A stretch of DNA of 42,208 bases from the NCBI GenBank assembly GCA_010094045.1, contig ML986647.1:202745-244952 (forward strand), written 5' to 3'. The position numbers were made by a program, and so were the translations under genes. The stretch is from Lojkania enalia (taxonomy: Eukaryota; Ascomycota; Dothideomycetes; Pleosporales). The notes under the pieces are model-generated. The model saw nothing but the letters and a program-made list of their open reading frames with translations. It searched no databases and had not been told where the DNA came from. Positions 32,239-41,700 of this stretch are shown one piece after another. Position 1 is the stretch's first letter, and every line of letters starts with the position of its first letter.

Positions 32239-32832
32239 ATGATATGCCCGGTTAGCCTGTCACTGGCTTTTTTCCTATCCGTCCCATTCCTAGTTGAACC
32301 CATTCTGAGCATCGAGCCTACAGTGAGCATCCTGGAGGTGGAATCCTTTACGCTTCTCCAGAATTGCGCACAGTGTTACTTCTTGGAAAGTTCTACAGTT
32401 AGCGGCTTTACATTAAGACAAGAGATCTCCTGTTGTCAAAATCCCCTTGAGTCGTGTTTTTACCGCGCGGATCTACAGCCCGAGGCCCACACGTATTTTC
32501 CCAAGGGCGTGTATTCGAAATGTTTGGAAAATAGCATTAATATTTCGAGTGCAGTAGATGTATACGATGGATATTGTGCGACTACAGGTGGATTGGGGGT
32601 TCCAAGCTTGAGTGAAAGTGCTTTAGGTGAGTATGCTGAAGCGATATATATAAAGGTCTTTTATGTTACTTCACTGGTAGCAACCACAAGTGAGATAAAA
32701 GAGTCCTCGACAGTCCTACTACTCTCATGGAAATTCCGTGTATATATAAGCTCAGTAAGATTTAATTTTGTTTTAATATTTGATATTGTTTGTTTAGAGC
32801 CTTATCTTTATGAGGTTTTTATGATCTATTAG
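32239..32832 (+). CDS. Possible secreted Cys-rich protein, 3' end uncertain
   Basis: The start MICPVSLSLAFFLSVPFLV has signal-peptide character. The next 100 residues hold regularly placed cysteines: NCAQCYF, SCCQNPLESCF, ADLQPEAHTYF, KCLEN and ISSAVDVYDGYCATTGG. The tail of this pattern (LQPEA...C...C.N..D/N-SSAV-VY-YC) resembles an ectodomain found in many fungal secreted or membrane proteins. A GTGAGT donor at 32627 and TAG acceptor at 32680 could remove 54 bp without changing frame. After that the translation is hydrophobic and AT-rich and may be intron or decayed sequence, so the true C-terminus is unclear. Neighbours are decayed, so this gene may also be a relic. Confidence 0.45.
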   Translation: MICPVSLSLAFFLSVPFLVEPILSIEPTVSILEVESFTLLQNCAQCYFLESSTVSGFTLRQEISCCQNPLESCFYRADLQPEAHTYFPKGVYSKCLENSINISSAVDVYDGYCATTGGLGVPSLSESALGEYAEAIYIKVFYVTSLVATTSEIKESSTVLLLSWKFRVYISSVRFNFVLIFDIVCLEPYLYEVFMIY

Positions 32833-33362
32833 AACTTAGATATATAAAAACAGTGAAAGTTAACGCATGACGCACATATATTGAATCCATATCGTCTTCT
32901 GAAATTCCAAGCATATCGCTGTCTTCAACAGTTACTACTGCAGAATCCAAACCGACCTAGCAAACATTCTCTCTAATAGTACTTCTATCTCCCTCTCTTA
33001 CATATTCGTATTCCCACACCTAAAAACATTAGAGGGCATTATTTCTCTGGATACGAGAAGGCTAAGATCCAGTTCAACTCGTGAGACATCAGAATTCCAG
33101 CACATTGAATGCGACCGGGGTCAGGCTAGACAACGTCTTCAAGCCCGCTCAAATTATAGGCATGGTAATTGGGGTAATTAAGATCATTCTCGGACTATTA
33201 TGACTTCATCATATGAAGGAAAAGAAGAACAAGCAAAGACAGACTTTTTATAGACCTCGCCTACAGGTATCAATCAACGACTTTTCTCCCCCTTTTAACA
33301 ACTTTTTGAGAGTGTCCTATTTGATGAGGAACCTCTCTCTGATTCCTTTGATAGCTAAGCAA
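32833..33362. other. Intergenic, AT-rich
   Basis: No gene supported between the Cys-rich frame and the second duplicate segment. Confidence 0.4.
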
Positions 33363-33480
33363 TGCAGTAATAGGCGAGCTAAAGGAACCTCGCATTTCAG
33401 TCCATCAACACTAACTTTAAATCAGCAGCTCCCTAGATGGAGTTCGATATCAACACTCTCTTAGTTTATTCTTCAAGCCT
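33363..33480 (+). repeat. Diverged duplicate segment, copy 2
   Basis: Partner of 31525-31640. In this copy the frame is open (IAKQCSNRRAKGTSHFSPST). NRRAK is reminiscent of a homeodomain recognition helix, but the preceding WF is absent, so that reading is weak. Confidence 0.5.
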
Positions 33481-33639
33481 GACTAGCCGTAGAGAATCGC
33501 CAGCTGCTGCTTTTTGTTCATCTCCCACTCCTGATTCAGTACATTCTCGAGCCTTGTTTGAGATCCCATCTTTCCAGCTTTGCTTCCCTCATTTCAGTCC
33601 CGGAGTGCATTCCGATCCCGAGGACTCGATGCCTGGGCG

Positions 33640-34540
33640 AGGCTTGAGTCATTTGTCACTCGAACACGGCTGTATTCGTGGGCTGTCTAGCCTGTAGATC
33701 GTGAAGGACATCCTCGAAGGGGTAGCCAAAGAACAGGGCCTCTGGGCACCTCCAAAACCATGCGACTTCTTCAATATGATTGGCTGTACGAGCAATGGCA
33801 GCCTTATTTCAATTATGCTTGATTAGATGAAGATATCTATCGAGGAATGCATGAAAGCCTACCTCAGCCTTTCGGACAATGTCTTCTGGCAAACACACTC
33901 GTTGCTTTTGAGTTTAAAAGGAAAAGTGTGTAAGGTTCGACTCGAAGGCCTTGGAGAAAGCTGTGAAATACAGCTTACTGAAATTTTCTTAGCCGGAAGA
34001 GTTCCTTCTGCGGAATATTAGCCAGGCGTCATGCAAGATCTTCATGTGCGCTGTCGGGGGGAGCACTAGCGAAAATGTTCACTCACGTTCTACGAAACAC
34101 GATAGGCGCGAAAGTATAGCAAGAGACCCAGGCTACTTCAGTAGCACTGGGCCTTTTGATCCTATAGACGTTCAATTAGGAATCTACAAGGAGTTATATA
34201 TAGATGAAGTCACTAGTGCTAACAACTCGATCAATCACCTTTTACACGAGGCAAAGGAAGTTTCCCTTGAGCCTGAAGAGGACGCCGAAGATTACGTCTA
34301 CTAGGTTCTTTTCATTAGGACCAGAATCCTGGCAATGGAGCCTCTCGGGACCAGCCTGAGTGGTATTGCAAAAAGTACTACTATAATTTCGACTAAGACA
34401 GAATACTGCAAAACTTTTTAGAAGAGCGCATGATGGACTGGCCAAATTGAATCGATACTTCCGCTTCAACATACTTCACTGGCTAGAGCACATTCGTCTA
34501 GAGAGATCGCAAAGACGATGTCACCAATATTACAAATCGC
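33640..34540 (+). pseudogene. Patatin-like phospholipase domain of a decayed NLR-like gene
   Basis: The lipase domain is readable end to end through frame breaks. LSLEHGCIRGLSSL at 33650-33694 stands for the usual L-D-G-G-G-x-R-G oxyanion motif. After a stop come KPCDFFNMIGCTSNGSLISI (nucleophile motif G-x-S-x-G with Ser kept at 33791 but the first Gly changed to Cys) and IEECMKAYLSLSDNVF. A later block is MCAVGGSTSENV, FFDPI-like PFDPIDVQLG, and YIDEVTSANNSINHLLHEA (the Asp motif, DG changed to DE). Then come PLGTSLSGIAK and RYFRFNILHWLEHI. At least three stops and several frameshifts make it non-functional. In fungi this domain is a common N-terminal effector of NLR-like proteins. Confidence 0.72.
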
Positions 34541-34879
34541 GACCTTGATTTGGATGAGACCATTTACCCCATACAAAACCTATGTTATAGTTCTAATGCA
34601 TCATGAAAATGCGTCTCTATTTATGTGAAGTGCATTTATGCTAATAAGTAGCGTTAAGCACAAACACGTGAATCACGATGACTTGATTTTGAAGACCAGG
34701 GGCCGATCGCGTTAAGACATAATCGAAGAGTGAATCATCACAACAAACTCTCTCCTCACTTTATCCTCGGGATGCATAAGATAAGTCTTTTCAAGAGAGG
34801 AGGCTTCCCCAATGCGTAGTTACTTAAGCGGCATTCTAATGGTATCGATGGCTCAGATCCTCATACTCTCCTTGACTAT

Positions 34880-35340
34880 GTCTCTGACTCTAGCCATGAA
34901 ATAGTCTTTCGGACATCTCAACCTATGTTCCAATTGGAATTGCTCACCAGATTCTAGAGAATAGAACCTTTACGAGTTGGACAATACGCCAAGGGAGACA
35001 ATTACTTTCGTGCACCGGGATTGGTAAATATATGGGTATTCCTAAGTAGCGACTAGAGATTCCAGTTGGATCGGGGAAGATGATGCTTATGTATGTTTTG
35101 AAACATTAATCCCTTATATTTCTGACTTGAACTGAGAGTTAAAGGTCTTTGGTCATGGAGCATCTTCTTTCTCATACAAATCTTAGTCACCTCATTATTG
35201 CACATTACGTTCTGAACCCAAAATACCCGAGGGAGCTCAGTATAAGAAAGCTACTAATAAGCATCATAAAGAAAATCGTGATTCAACTTCAAAGAAAGAA
35301 TTGGCTGCCACGTGAACTTTTAGACGGCCTTTCATAGCTG
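34880..35340 (+). pseudogene. NACHT-type NTPase domain relic, downstream of the patatin relic
   Basis: In shifting frames the pieces HQILENRTF...RQGRQLLSCTGIGKY resemble the run-in to the P-loop of fungal NACHT proteins (...W....LLC.GIPGAGKT), here damaged so that the Walker A is incomplete. The open frame at 35149-35337 reads MEHLLSHTNLSHLIIAHYVL followed by LLISIIKKIVIQL and LPRELLDGL, the order and spacing of the helix-strand-helix that follows the P-loop. The order patatin then NACHT fits fungal NLR architecture. No C-terminal repeats are seen; the copia element starts 280 bp later. Confidence 0.5.
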
Positions 35341-35622
35341 CCCCGAACTAAATTATGTCTTGAAAAAAACCCGTTGCTATGTGCCGCTACTGAGTAATCA
35401 TTGCCGATGGGCTGCAGTAAATGAGGGGAAAGGAAGTCTCCGAACTCTTGACGATTTTTTGGTGCCTGTTTAGACAGGTATTATTAAACGAGAATATTAA
35501 ATTCGGTATACTCTGCAGAGAGCAGGCTAGCCGAAATGTTAACATAAAGACAGCACTGCTGAAGATGCTACCTTTGGATCTGACGCTCTCGTCCTAAAGG
35601 ATGGCATTGCCCTTTTCATTGT

Positions 35623-35747
35623 TGTCAGAGCTGGCTGGCTCTGATGAGGATTGGAAAACTGCGTCTATTGACTAGAAATGCGAGACATGCTACATATATA
35701 TCCCTGGACCTGCCAAGGGGCTAACTGTAAATAGCTTAGCCGTAACA
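35623..35747 (-). repeat. Copia 3' LTR, 125 bp, little mutated
   Basis: Read on the minus strand it begins TGTTACGGC and ends CTCTGACA. By hand alignment it differs from the other LTR at 19 of 125 positions, all transitions. Confidence 0.88.
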
Positions 35748-35756
35748 CACCCCCCC
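35748..35756 (-). other. Polypurine tract of the copia element
   Basis: GGGGGGGTG on the minus strand directly precedes the 3' LTR, the expected site for plus-strand DNA priming in LTR elements. Confidence 0.65.
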
Positions 35757-35783
35757 AGCTGCAGTGAATAGCAAAGCTGCCTT

Positions 35784-36383
35784 CTAGTCAACTGGTCTAG
35801 GTACCTCTGTAAGACCGAGCTGCTTCAAAAAGGTAAGGTGCTTCTGCTTAGGCAGTGCCTTAGTAAGACCGTCTGCTGGCATCTGGTTCGTCGGCTTCCA
35901 GCTAACCTGTAACCTTCCTGCTTCAACTTCTTGTCTCAGGCCATAGAGAGCTTTCCTCATCTCTAGCAGCTCACCTAGCTCCTGCGTGAATCCTTCTGGC
36001 GTATAGGCGTATATCAGTCTGTCTAGCGGTGCATTCAAGAAAGCGTTGGTGATATCGTATTGATAGGCGCGTAGTCCAAAAGCTGCTGCTAGAGCGACTA
36101 GGAATCGGAATACTCGTGCTGCTAGAGTAGCTGCATATGTATCTCCCCAGTCCTGCTGCAGGTCTCCTCTAACAACTAGCCTGGCTTTGAACTTATATAG
36201 ATATCCATCCTCATCGAATTTGTATGCAAATACCCACATCAGCGGCAGAAGCTCGATCTCTGGCTGTACACTGGCTCTAGTCTCTGTCGTACGAACTAGA
36301 CAGCCCTTGCTGCGGCAGCTTTGAAGCTCTGCTGCTGCTGCTTTCTTGAATTCGATTCTAAATGGATGCCTCTCAAGCTACTT
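35784..36383 (-). pseudogene. Copia reverse transcriptase fused in frame to the end of RNase H (internal deletion)
   Basis: The open frame runs EFKKAAAAELQSCRSKGC, then LPLMWVFAYKFDEDGYLYKF, KARLVVRGDLQ, DTYAATLAARVFRFLVALAA, YDITNAFLNA and RKALYGLRQ, which is the N-terminal half of a copia RT. It then continues directly as EVEAGRLQVSWKPTNQMPAD, GLTKALPKQKHLTFLKQLGL, which is the very end of copia RNase H. The YVDD catalytic core, the thumb and nearly all of RNase H are missing. The junction lies near 35931-35939. Because LRQ occurs in both the RT motif YGLRQ and the RNase H motif WLRQEV of the family, recombination at short homology is likely. Confidence 0.85.
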
Positions 36384-36620
36384 CTATCGCTTTAGCAGAG
36401 GTGGCAGCTGATCTCTATGTAGACTGATCCTGGGCTGATCAGCTAGCATATTACTGCTCGTCTTCTGCTGTAACGCTTCTATAAACGCTGTATAGTATAT
36501 GCGGGGTGTTCTGCGAGTTCTGGTCTCCGTAACATTTCTAGTATTAAGCTGACTGCTGATTTCGTCGCGTCTGTTCGCATTATTTGATTGTCGGTCTAGA
36601 GCCTCTACTTCTAGCTCAAT

Positions 36621-37412
36621 CTAATGCCAGCCCTTAGGGAGGCTAGTTATCACCTCTAGATGCTCGTCGCGATCGTCTTGACTGCGCGGTTCTAGGGTGT
36701 TTTCTGGCGTTATGATGCCGCTAACTGCTGGATACTCTGCTCTAGCCGGCTTGCTCGATTGTTGCTGACCTAGCTCCTGCTCAAGCTGCTGCTTAATCTG
36801 CTGCTCGAGCTTATCGTCTGGCGTCTCCTTGCGCGATTGAGCTGTTAATTGATCTAGCATCTGTTCAAGCTCTATATCATTCAGCTTACAGCTCTCCTCA
36901 ATGTCAAGTACTGCGGCTGCTAGACGCAGCATCTACTTGTCCGGAAAGATAAGATCTTCATACGATTCTGCAGGTAGCAGGATAATATCTCTAGTCCTGA
37001 TAACTCTATCTAGCTCTAGCATCTAGATGCGATAGATATTTGTAGAGTTATATCCTATAAGGCGTCCGATCAGCGCGCGAGATTGCAGCTTCTCTCTTCA
37101 GCATAGATAATAATTCAGGATATATACCTTAGCTCCTAGCACGCTGAGATGAGCTACTAACGGTCTAGTTCCGCGTACTACCTCGTACGGGGTGTACTAG
37201 TCCAGAGCTTCGGTTGGCGTGCGATTGAGGAGATAGACTGTTAAAAGCAGGCACTCGTTTAATACCTCTATTGGTAGCCCTGCGTCTATTCTTATAGCTC
37301 TTCCCCGTACGACTAGCGACTGCCCTACTCTCTCTATCAGACTATTCTGCTCCTCAGTATACTCTGCTCGTAGTTCTACTGAGATTCCTAGGTCCTTAAA
37401 GATGTTAAGCAT
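36621..37412 (-). pseudogene. Copia integrase C-terminal part and linker, interrupted
   Basis: At 37412-37197 the reading is AEYTEEQNSLIERVGQSLV, IDAGLPIEVLNECL and YLLNRTPTEALD, the typical copia integrase core end. After a TAG (expected Trp), YTPYEVVRGTRPLVAHLSVL and QSRALIGRLIGYNSTNIYRI follow in frame with further stops. An open 103-codon linker frame, acidic and Gln-rich, lies at 36932-36621. Stops are TAG/TAA, consistent with RIP. Confidence 0.8.
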
Positions 37413-39760
37413 CTTAGAATATCCGCGCTTGCTATTAAGCCTAACAGCTTTAACCTACGTGTTAAACTGAGCTTTAAGCTTAACTAGCAATCTCTGCGCT
37501 ATACGTTATAGCGTTATCGTATTCTTGTTTAGCAGGTAGCAGGCCTTGTGCTACCTACTATACTAGTAGACTACATAGAATATCTAGAGGTCTCTATTAT
37601 AGTAGTACTCTGACCGATCGCGTATCTAGACTAAATCTATCCCTAGTCTCTCGAATGGTCCCTAGGCTGGTTCCTAAGGAGCTCTTCTACTTACTATCTT
37701 ATAGAGCTTAGACTAGATGTAGACGGCGTATTCTGTCTACTTTAGAGCTTGATTTCTCTACTACTACTGCTCAATTAACTTAAGCCTGTTAACATAAGCA
37801 GGTAGATGAGCGACTGCCTTCTAGCTAGTATAGCCGAATACCCTGTAAGCTTGCACGGGTGTAAGTTCTAGCTACTTACAAGCTGCGTAGGAAGGCCTCG
37901 GTCTATACTATACTATATATACTGATAGAGATGGTTGTATACTATCCTCTACATCTATCAGCTAATACCTGGACGTGCGCCTGAGATGATATATAATATT
38001 CGACGGATCTATCTAATATAGATAGTCTCGTCCTGAGTTAAAATAGATCCCTACTATACTACAGCATAAGAGACTAACTATACTCGTAAACATCTCTAGG
38101 ATATATACTATATATAAGAGCAGGATAGTCTCAATTCTAGCAGGTGTCTGTATCTGCAGCTAGACTTCTCCCTATTCTCGAATTAGTAGCAGCTGTCCCT
38201 CTATATACACGTAGTCGTCTGGTCTAGGCTACTATATTATTCTCCAGCTATAAGACTTGCTGTTAGTAATATAGGTATTTAAGCTAGGGTCTATAATCTA
38301 TCTATTAAGCAGCGATAGCTAATACTGATGCTACTTAGCCTGCACAGCTCTAAGCTGTAGAGCTAAAGCTGCTATAGATCTTACTAATTAACTTAGGTTT
38401 AGAGCTGCCGTCGCAGCTGGTCCTGATAGTTAACACCTATTGTCTCATCTTTTTATTATACTTAGTACTAGTACTAAGACTATCGCAGAGCCTGCAGAGC
38501 CTGCTAATACTACTAGTTACTTCTTAGTATTATAGAGCACCTTTAACCTAGAAGATCTTAATGTCCTGAGCTCCTAGAATCTCTACTTAATATCTTAATC
38601 CGGCTGCCAGCCTAATAGGTGTAGCGCTGAGTTAATATATAGATACTACTCGAATTTGTAACTATCTCCGCAGAGGCAGACTATCTGTCTTAATTGTTAA
38701 GGTTTCTGGCTGCTTTTAATCTAGTACAACTACTATAGTTACTATAGTATAATACTAAGCGTCGCGAACGTCCCTAGCCCTAATATAACTAGTCTAGTAC
38801 GACGATAGTATAACGCATACTAGGCTACCAGGTCTAAGATACTCGTATATAGCTTATTATCTACTTTAGACTTAATAAGCAGCGATAGCTTATTTACTGC
38901 CTAGCTATCGTCCAAGCTCTTAACTGCGAGAATAAAGTTCTACTAAGCTTAATTCCCCTATACTTTTAGTATACTCGCTAGACTTATAACGCGCGTCGTT
39001 TTAAGCTAATCCTTAAACTAGGTATCCAGGTTCCCCTTTCTTAGTCGTATCTTAAGCGTCTAGTATCGAGCCTGCAGCTGTATACTGCGCTCAGCTTTAC
39101 TTAGGTAGAGATACTTCTTAAGAGTCTATAGTCGATTGTACGCAGTCTTACAGTCTGCAATTAGATAGATATGTCAAGCTGCTATCGTCCTCGATATCTC
39201 CTACATGAATTCCCTGAGAGCCTTCTCTTTCTGCAGCTACCGCGCCTCGCTATAGCTGTATATTCTATACTAGGCTTTATATCTTACTAATTCTTAATCA
39301 GTTAGATCTATAATATCTACTTTAGCATCTGCTACCTCAGTATTACTGTCTATTCTATAGAAATCTCCGAACTGCTTCTTAATTAGCTTCTCAGCGTCTA
39401 GTCGAAGGACTAGCTCCTTACTAAAGTCTGGGTCTACGTATTTCTAGAGCTGGTTCTGGTCCGCGCTGTCCTTCCGCAGAAATAGCTACTATATTTAGTA
39501 TTCTAGCTTATCGAGAATAACCGTAGCCTTAGTAATAAGTAGGTCTAATTCTATCATCTTTTTAATATACTATATCGCGTTGATCTGTCGAGGTCTCTAC
39601 TACGACTAGTTCTAAGCTCCCTGGCTTCCTAGCTAGCCTAGCAACGTTGAGGTGACTGAGGTCTTAATAAACGAGATATAATTAACTAAGCCTATATTAA
39701 TCAGCTCTAGTCTGTCTATATAAAATATAGTAGTAGTTAAAGGGCTTCCGGGCTTATAAC
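37413..39760 (-). other. RIP-destroyed Gag to integrase region of the copia element
   Basis: No open frame longer than about 60 codons; composition is dominated by TA, CTA and TAG words. Position places the Gag, protease and catalytic integrase parts here. I cannot read conserved motifs with confidence. Confidence 0.6.
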
Positions 39761-39885
39761 TATTAGAGTTAACTAGCTCTAATAAGGGTTGGAAAACTGC
39801 GTCTATTAACTAGAAATGTAAGACATGCTATATATATATCCCTAGACCTGCTAAGAGGCTAACTGTAAATAGCTTAGCTATAATA
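39761..39885 (-). repeat. Copia 5' LTR, 125 bp, RIP-mutated
   Basis: Same length as the left LTR. Of 19 differences, 18 are G-to-A or C-to-T in this copy; even its terminal dinucleotides are changed (TATTAGAG...CTATAATA for TGTCAGAG...CCGTAACA on the plus strand). Confidence 0.88.
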
Positions 39886-39968
39886 ATACTTAAATAACAG
39901 TTTTACTCCTGTATATATACTCTATATTCTACTCTAGAAAGGCAAATATAATATAATCCTATAGATTA

Positions 39969-40202
39969 TATAATAGGGATTTAGCGAGTCCACCGAGTAC
40001 GATTTCCTACTACTATATAGTAGTAAGTTATCTAGTTGTAGGTTGTATCGGATACCGTCGCATGATATTAAATCGCGCCGGATATTAGCTAATATATCCT
40101 TTTTTTCTATATATATAAATATAGCCTGCTAGCTATCCTCAATCACAACGGCAGTTCAGTTCCTTATCTCTCTCCCTGAGATAAGATTCGCCTCTTACTA
40201 TA
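39969..40202 (+). mobile_element. Solo LTR, family A copy 3 (234 bp), RIP-mutated
   Basis: TATAATAGGG at the start stands for TGTTATGGGG, and CTTACTATA at the end for CTCACCACA. It aligns to the LTRs at 8635-8814 and 14579-14781 with many C-to-T/G-to-A changes. It is flanked by the perfect 5-bp repeat GATTA at 39964-39968 and 40203-40207. It seems to carry extra bases near 40000-40040. Confidence 0.8.
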
Positions 40203-41700
40203 GATTATAAGCTAGAGGAGACAACTACTACTATCCTATAATAAGGATAGGATTCTAGTTAGGTCTAACGCTGGCGCCGGCAGCGGCAATATTATAAAGG
40301 ATAGGGGCTATATCTAAATATTAATTTTATATAATGTTGAGGGAGATGCTAAGATAAATACATATATATAGTTGTAGTAGTAGAGGTGCTTACTACTTCT
40401 ATATATTAGCTTCGTATAATACTGTTAAGTAGTAGGAAACAGAGTAGAGGAAGTATATTTTTTTATTGCTTACTTGGTAGAGCGCGCTCTTAAAAGGACT
40501 ATCTAAATAGAGCTAGTCCTAATTAAGACTAGTCTGTAAACGCTGATGTTTATAAGGTCTATTACCTTAATATCTACCCTCTAATACACCCCCTAGACCG
40601 AACGAAAACTACGGCATATATCTATATATATTACTTGATAGTAGCTCCTACTAGTACTAACTATAGGCGATCGACGCTTCTCCTATATCTAGTTACTATA
40701 GAAATCGGCTGTAGACTTTAATAGAGAGTGTAATAATGCAAAGAAATCGTTCCACGAAAAGCTTTATATATAACCTTATCCCAAAGCTTTTCGCTTATCT
40801 TATCCTACCCCCGGTTCTACCCCTTTTCCCTTCTATATATAGTTGTACACTCCCTTATAAGTAGCTTAGTAGTTCTTCTATATCCTTTCATACAAGACCT
40901 ATAGGTGTTAATAGAATTCTTAGGTCCCTAAACCCCTATATACTCCTATATACCTCTAAGTAGATTCGTGCTGTATTCGGACCTATTATCTTACCTACGC
41001 TGTTATATTATATAGAAGAACTTAATACTGCTAGTAATAGCCTCTTTAATAATATCGCATCGATTGTTTATTTAACTATATCTAAGTCTAAGATATACCT
41101 AATTTAGTTTAGATTGTAATACTTATATACTATTATATTAAATTATTTAGTTACCTAGATAGGATTTTAAAAACCTCCTATTAACCGAAGCTTTTAGGTT
41201 TAGAACTTCCTATCCCCTATAATTAGAATTGCTTTTAGAAAAGCCGCGTAAAGTACACCTAGGTAGAAACTTAGAAACTACTAATAACCTATTAAAATTA
41301 GAGGTAACCGCCGATATCTAATTATAATTTACTTTCTAATTCCCGTACTAGAACCGATATATACGTAAGTTGTAGTAAGAGTAAGCTTCTATCTATACGT
41401 ATAGAACAACCGTTACCTCTTATAGAGGGCTTTATAACAGGCGGACCCCTCTCTATAGGGCCTATAATAAAGAACCTATCTAATTTAGAGAGAAATTAGA
41501 GTAAACTAACCTTTAAGAAATAAATTATAATTTTATAAGAGGAGATTATATGCTTAATATAATAGAGAACTATTAGTCCTAATTAACCTCTATAAACTAC
41601 TGAATTAGAACTAATAATATATTAAGAAACTTTTACGACTCCTTTAGTAAGAAACCTCTTAGCTACCTTTAAGCTCCCTTAAACCTACTTTACTAAATAT
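40203..41700. other. AT-rich RIP-type sequence, possible Gypsy LTR within
   Basis: No open frame of note. A segment beginning TGTAATAATGCAAAG near 40730 and running to about 40990 contains TATA-like and short pyrimidine-rich stretches and precedes the Gag relic, so it could be that element's 5' LTR; no second copy is present to prove it. Confidence 0.4.

Larger units (their letters stand above)
35623..39885 (-). mobile_element. Ty1/copia LTR retrotransposon, defective, RIP-graded
   Basis: A 4,263-bp element transcribed toward lower coordinates, bounded by 125-bp LTRs (TG...CA) at both ends. A polypurine tract abuts the 3' LTR at 35748-35756. Integrase and reverse-transcriptase remnants lie in the copia order (integrase before RT) on the minus strand. 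The right two-thirds are heavily AT-shifted with stops throughout, while the left 0.7 kb is nearly clean. The five bases outside the two ends are ATTGT (left) and ATACT (right), so no target-site duplication is visible. It cannot be autonomous. Confidence 0.88.

Noticed and set aside
35618..39890. Target-site duplication for the copia element
   Set aside because: ATTGT and ATACT outside the LTRs do not match, even allowing only RIP-type changes.
40720..41000. Definite Gypsy LTR
   Set aside because: Position and a TGTAATAATG start are suggestive, but without a second copy the boundaries cannot be shown.
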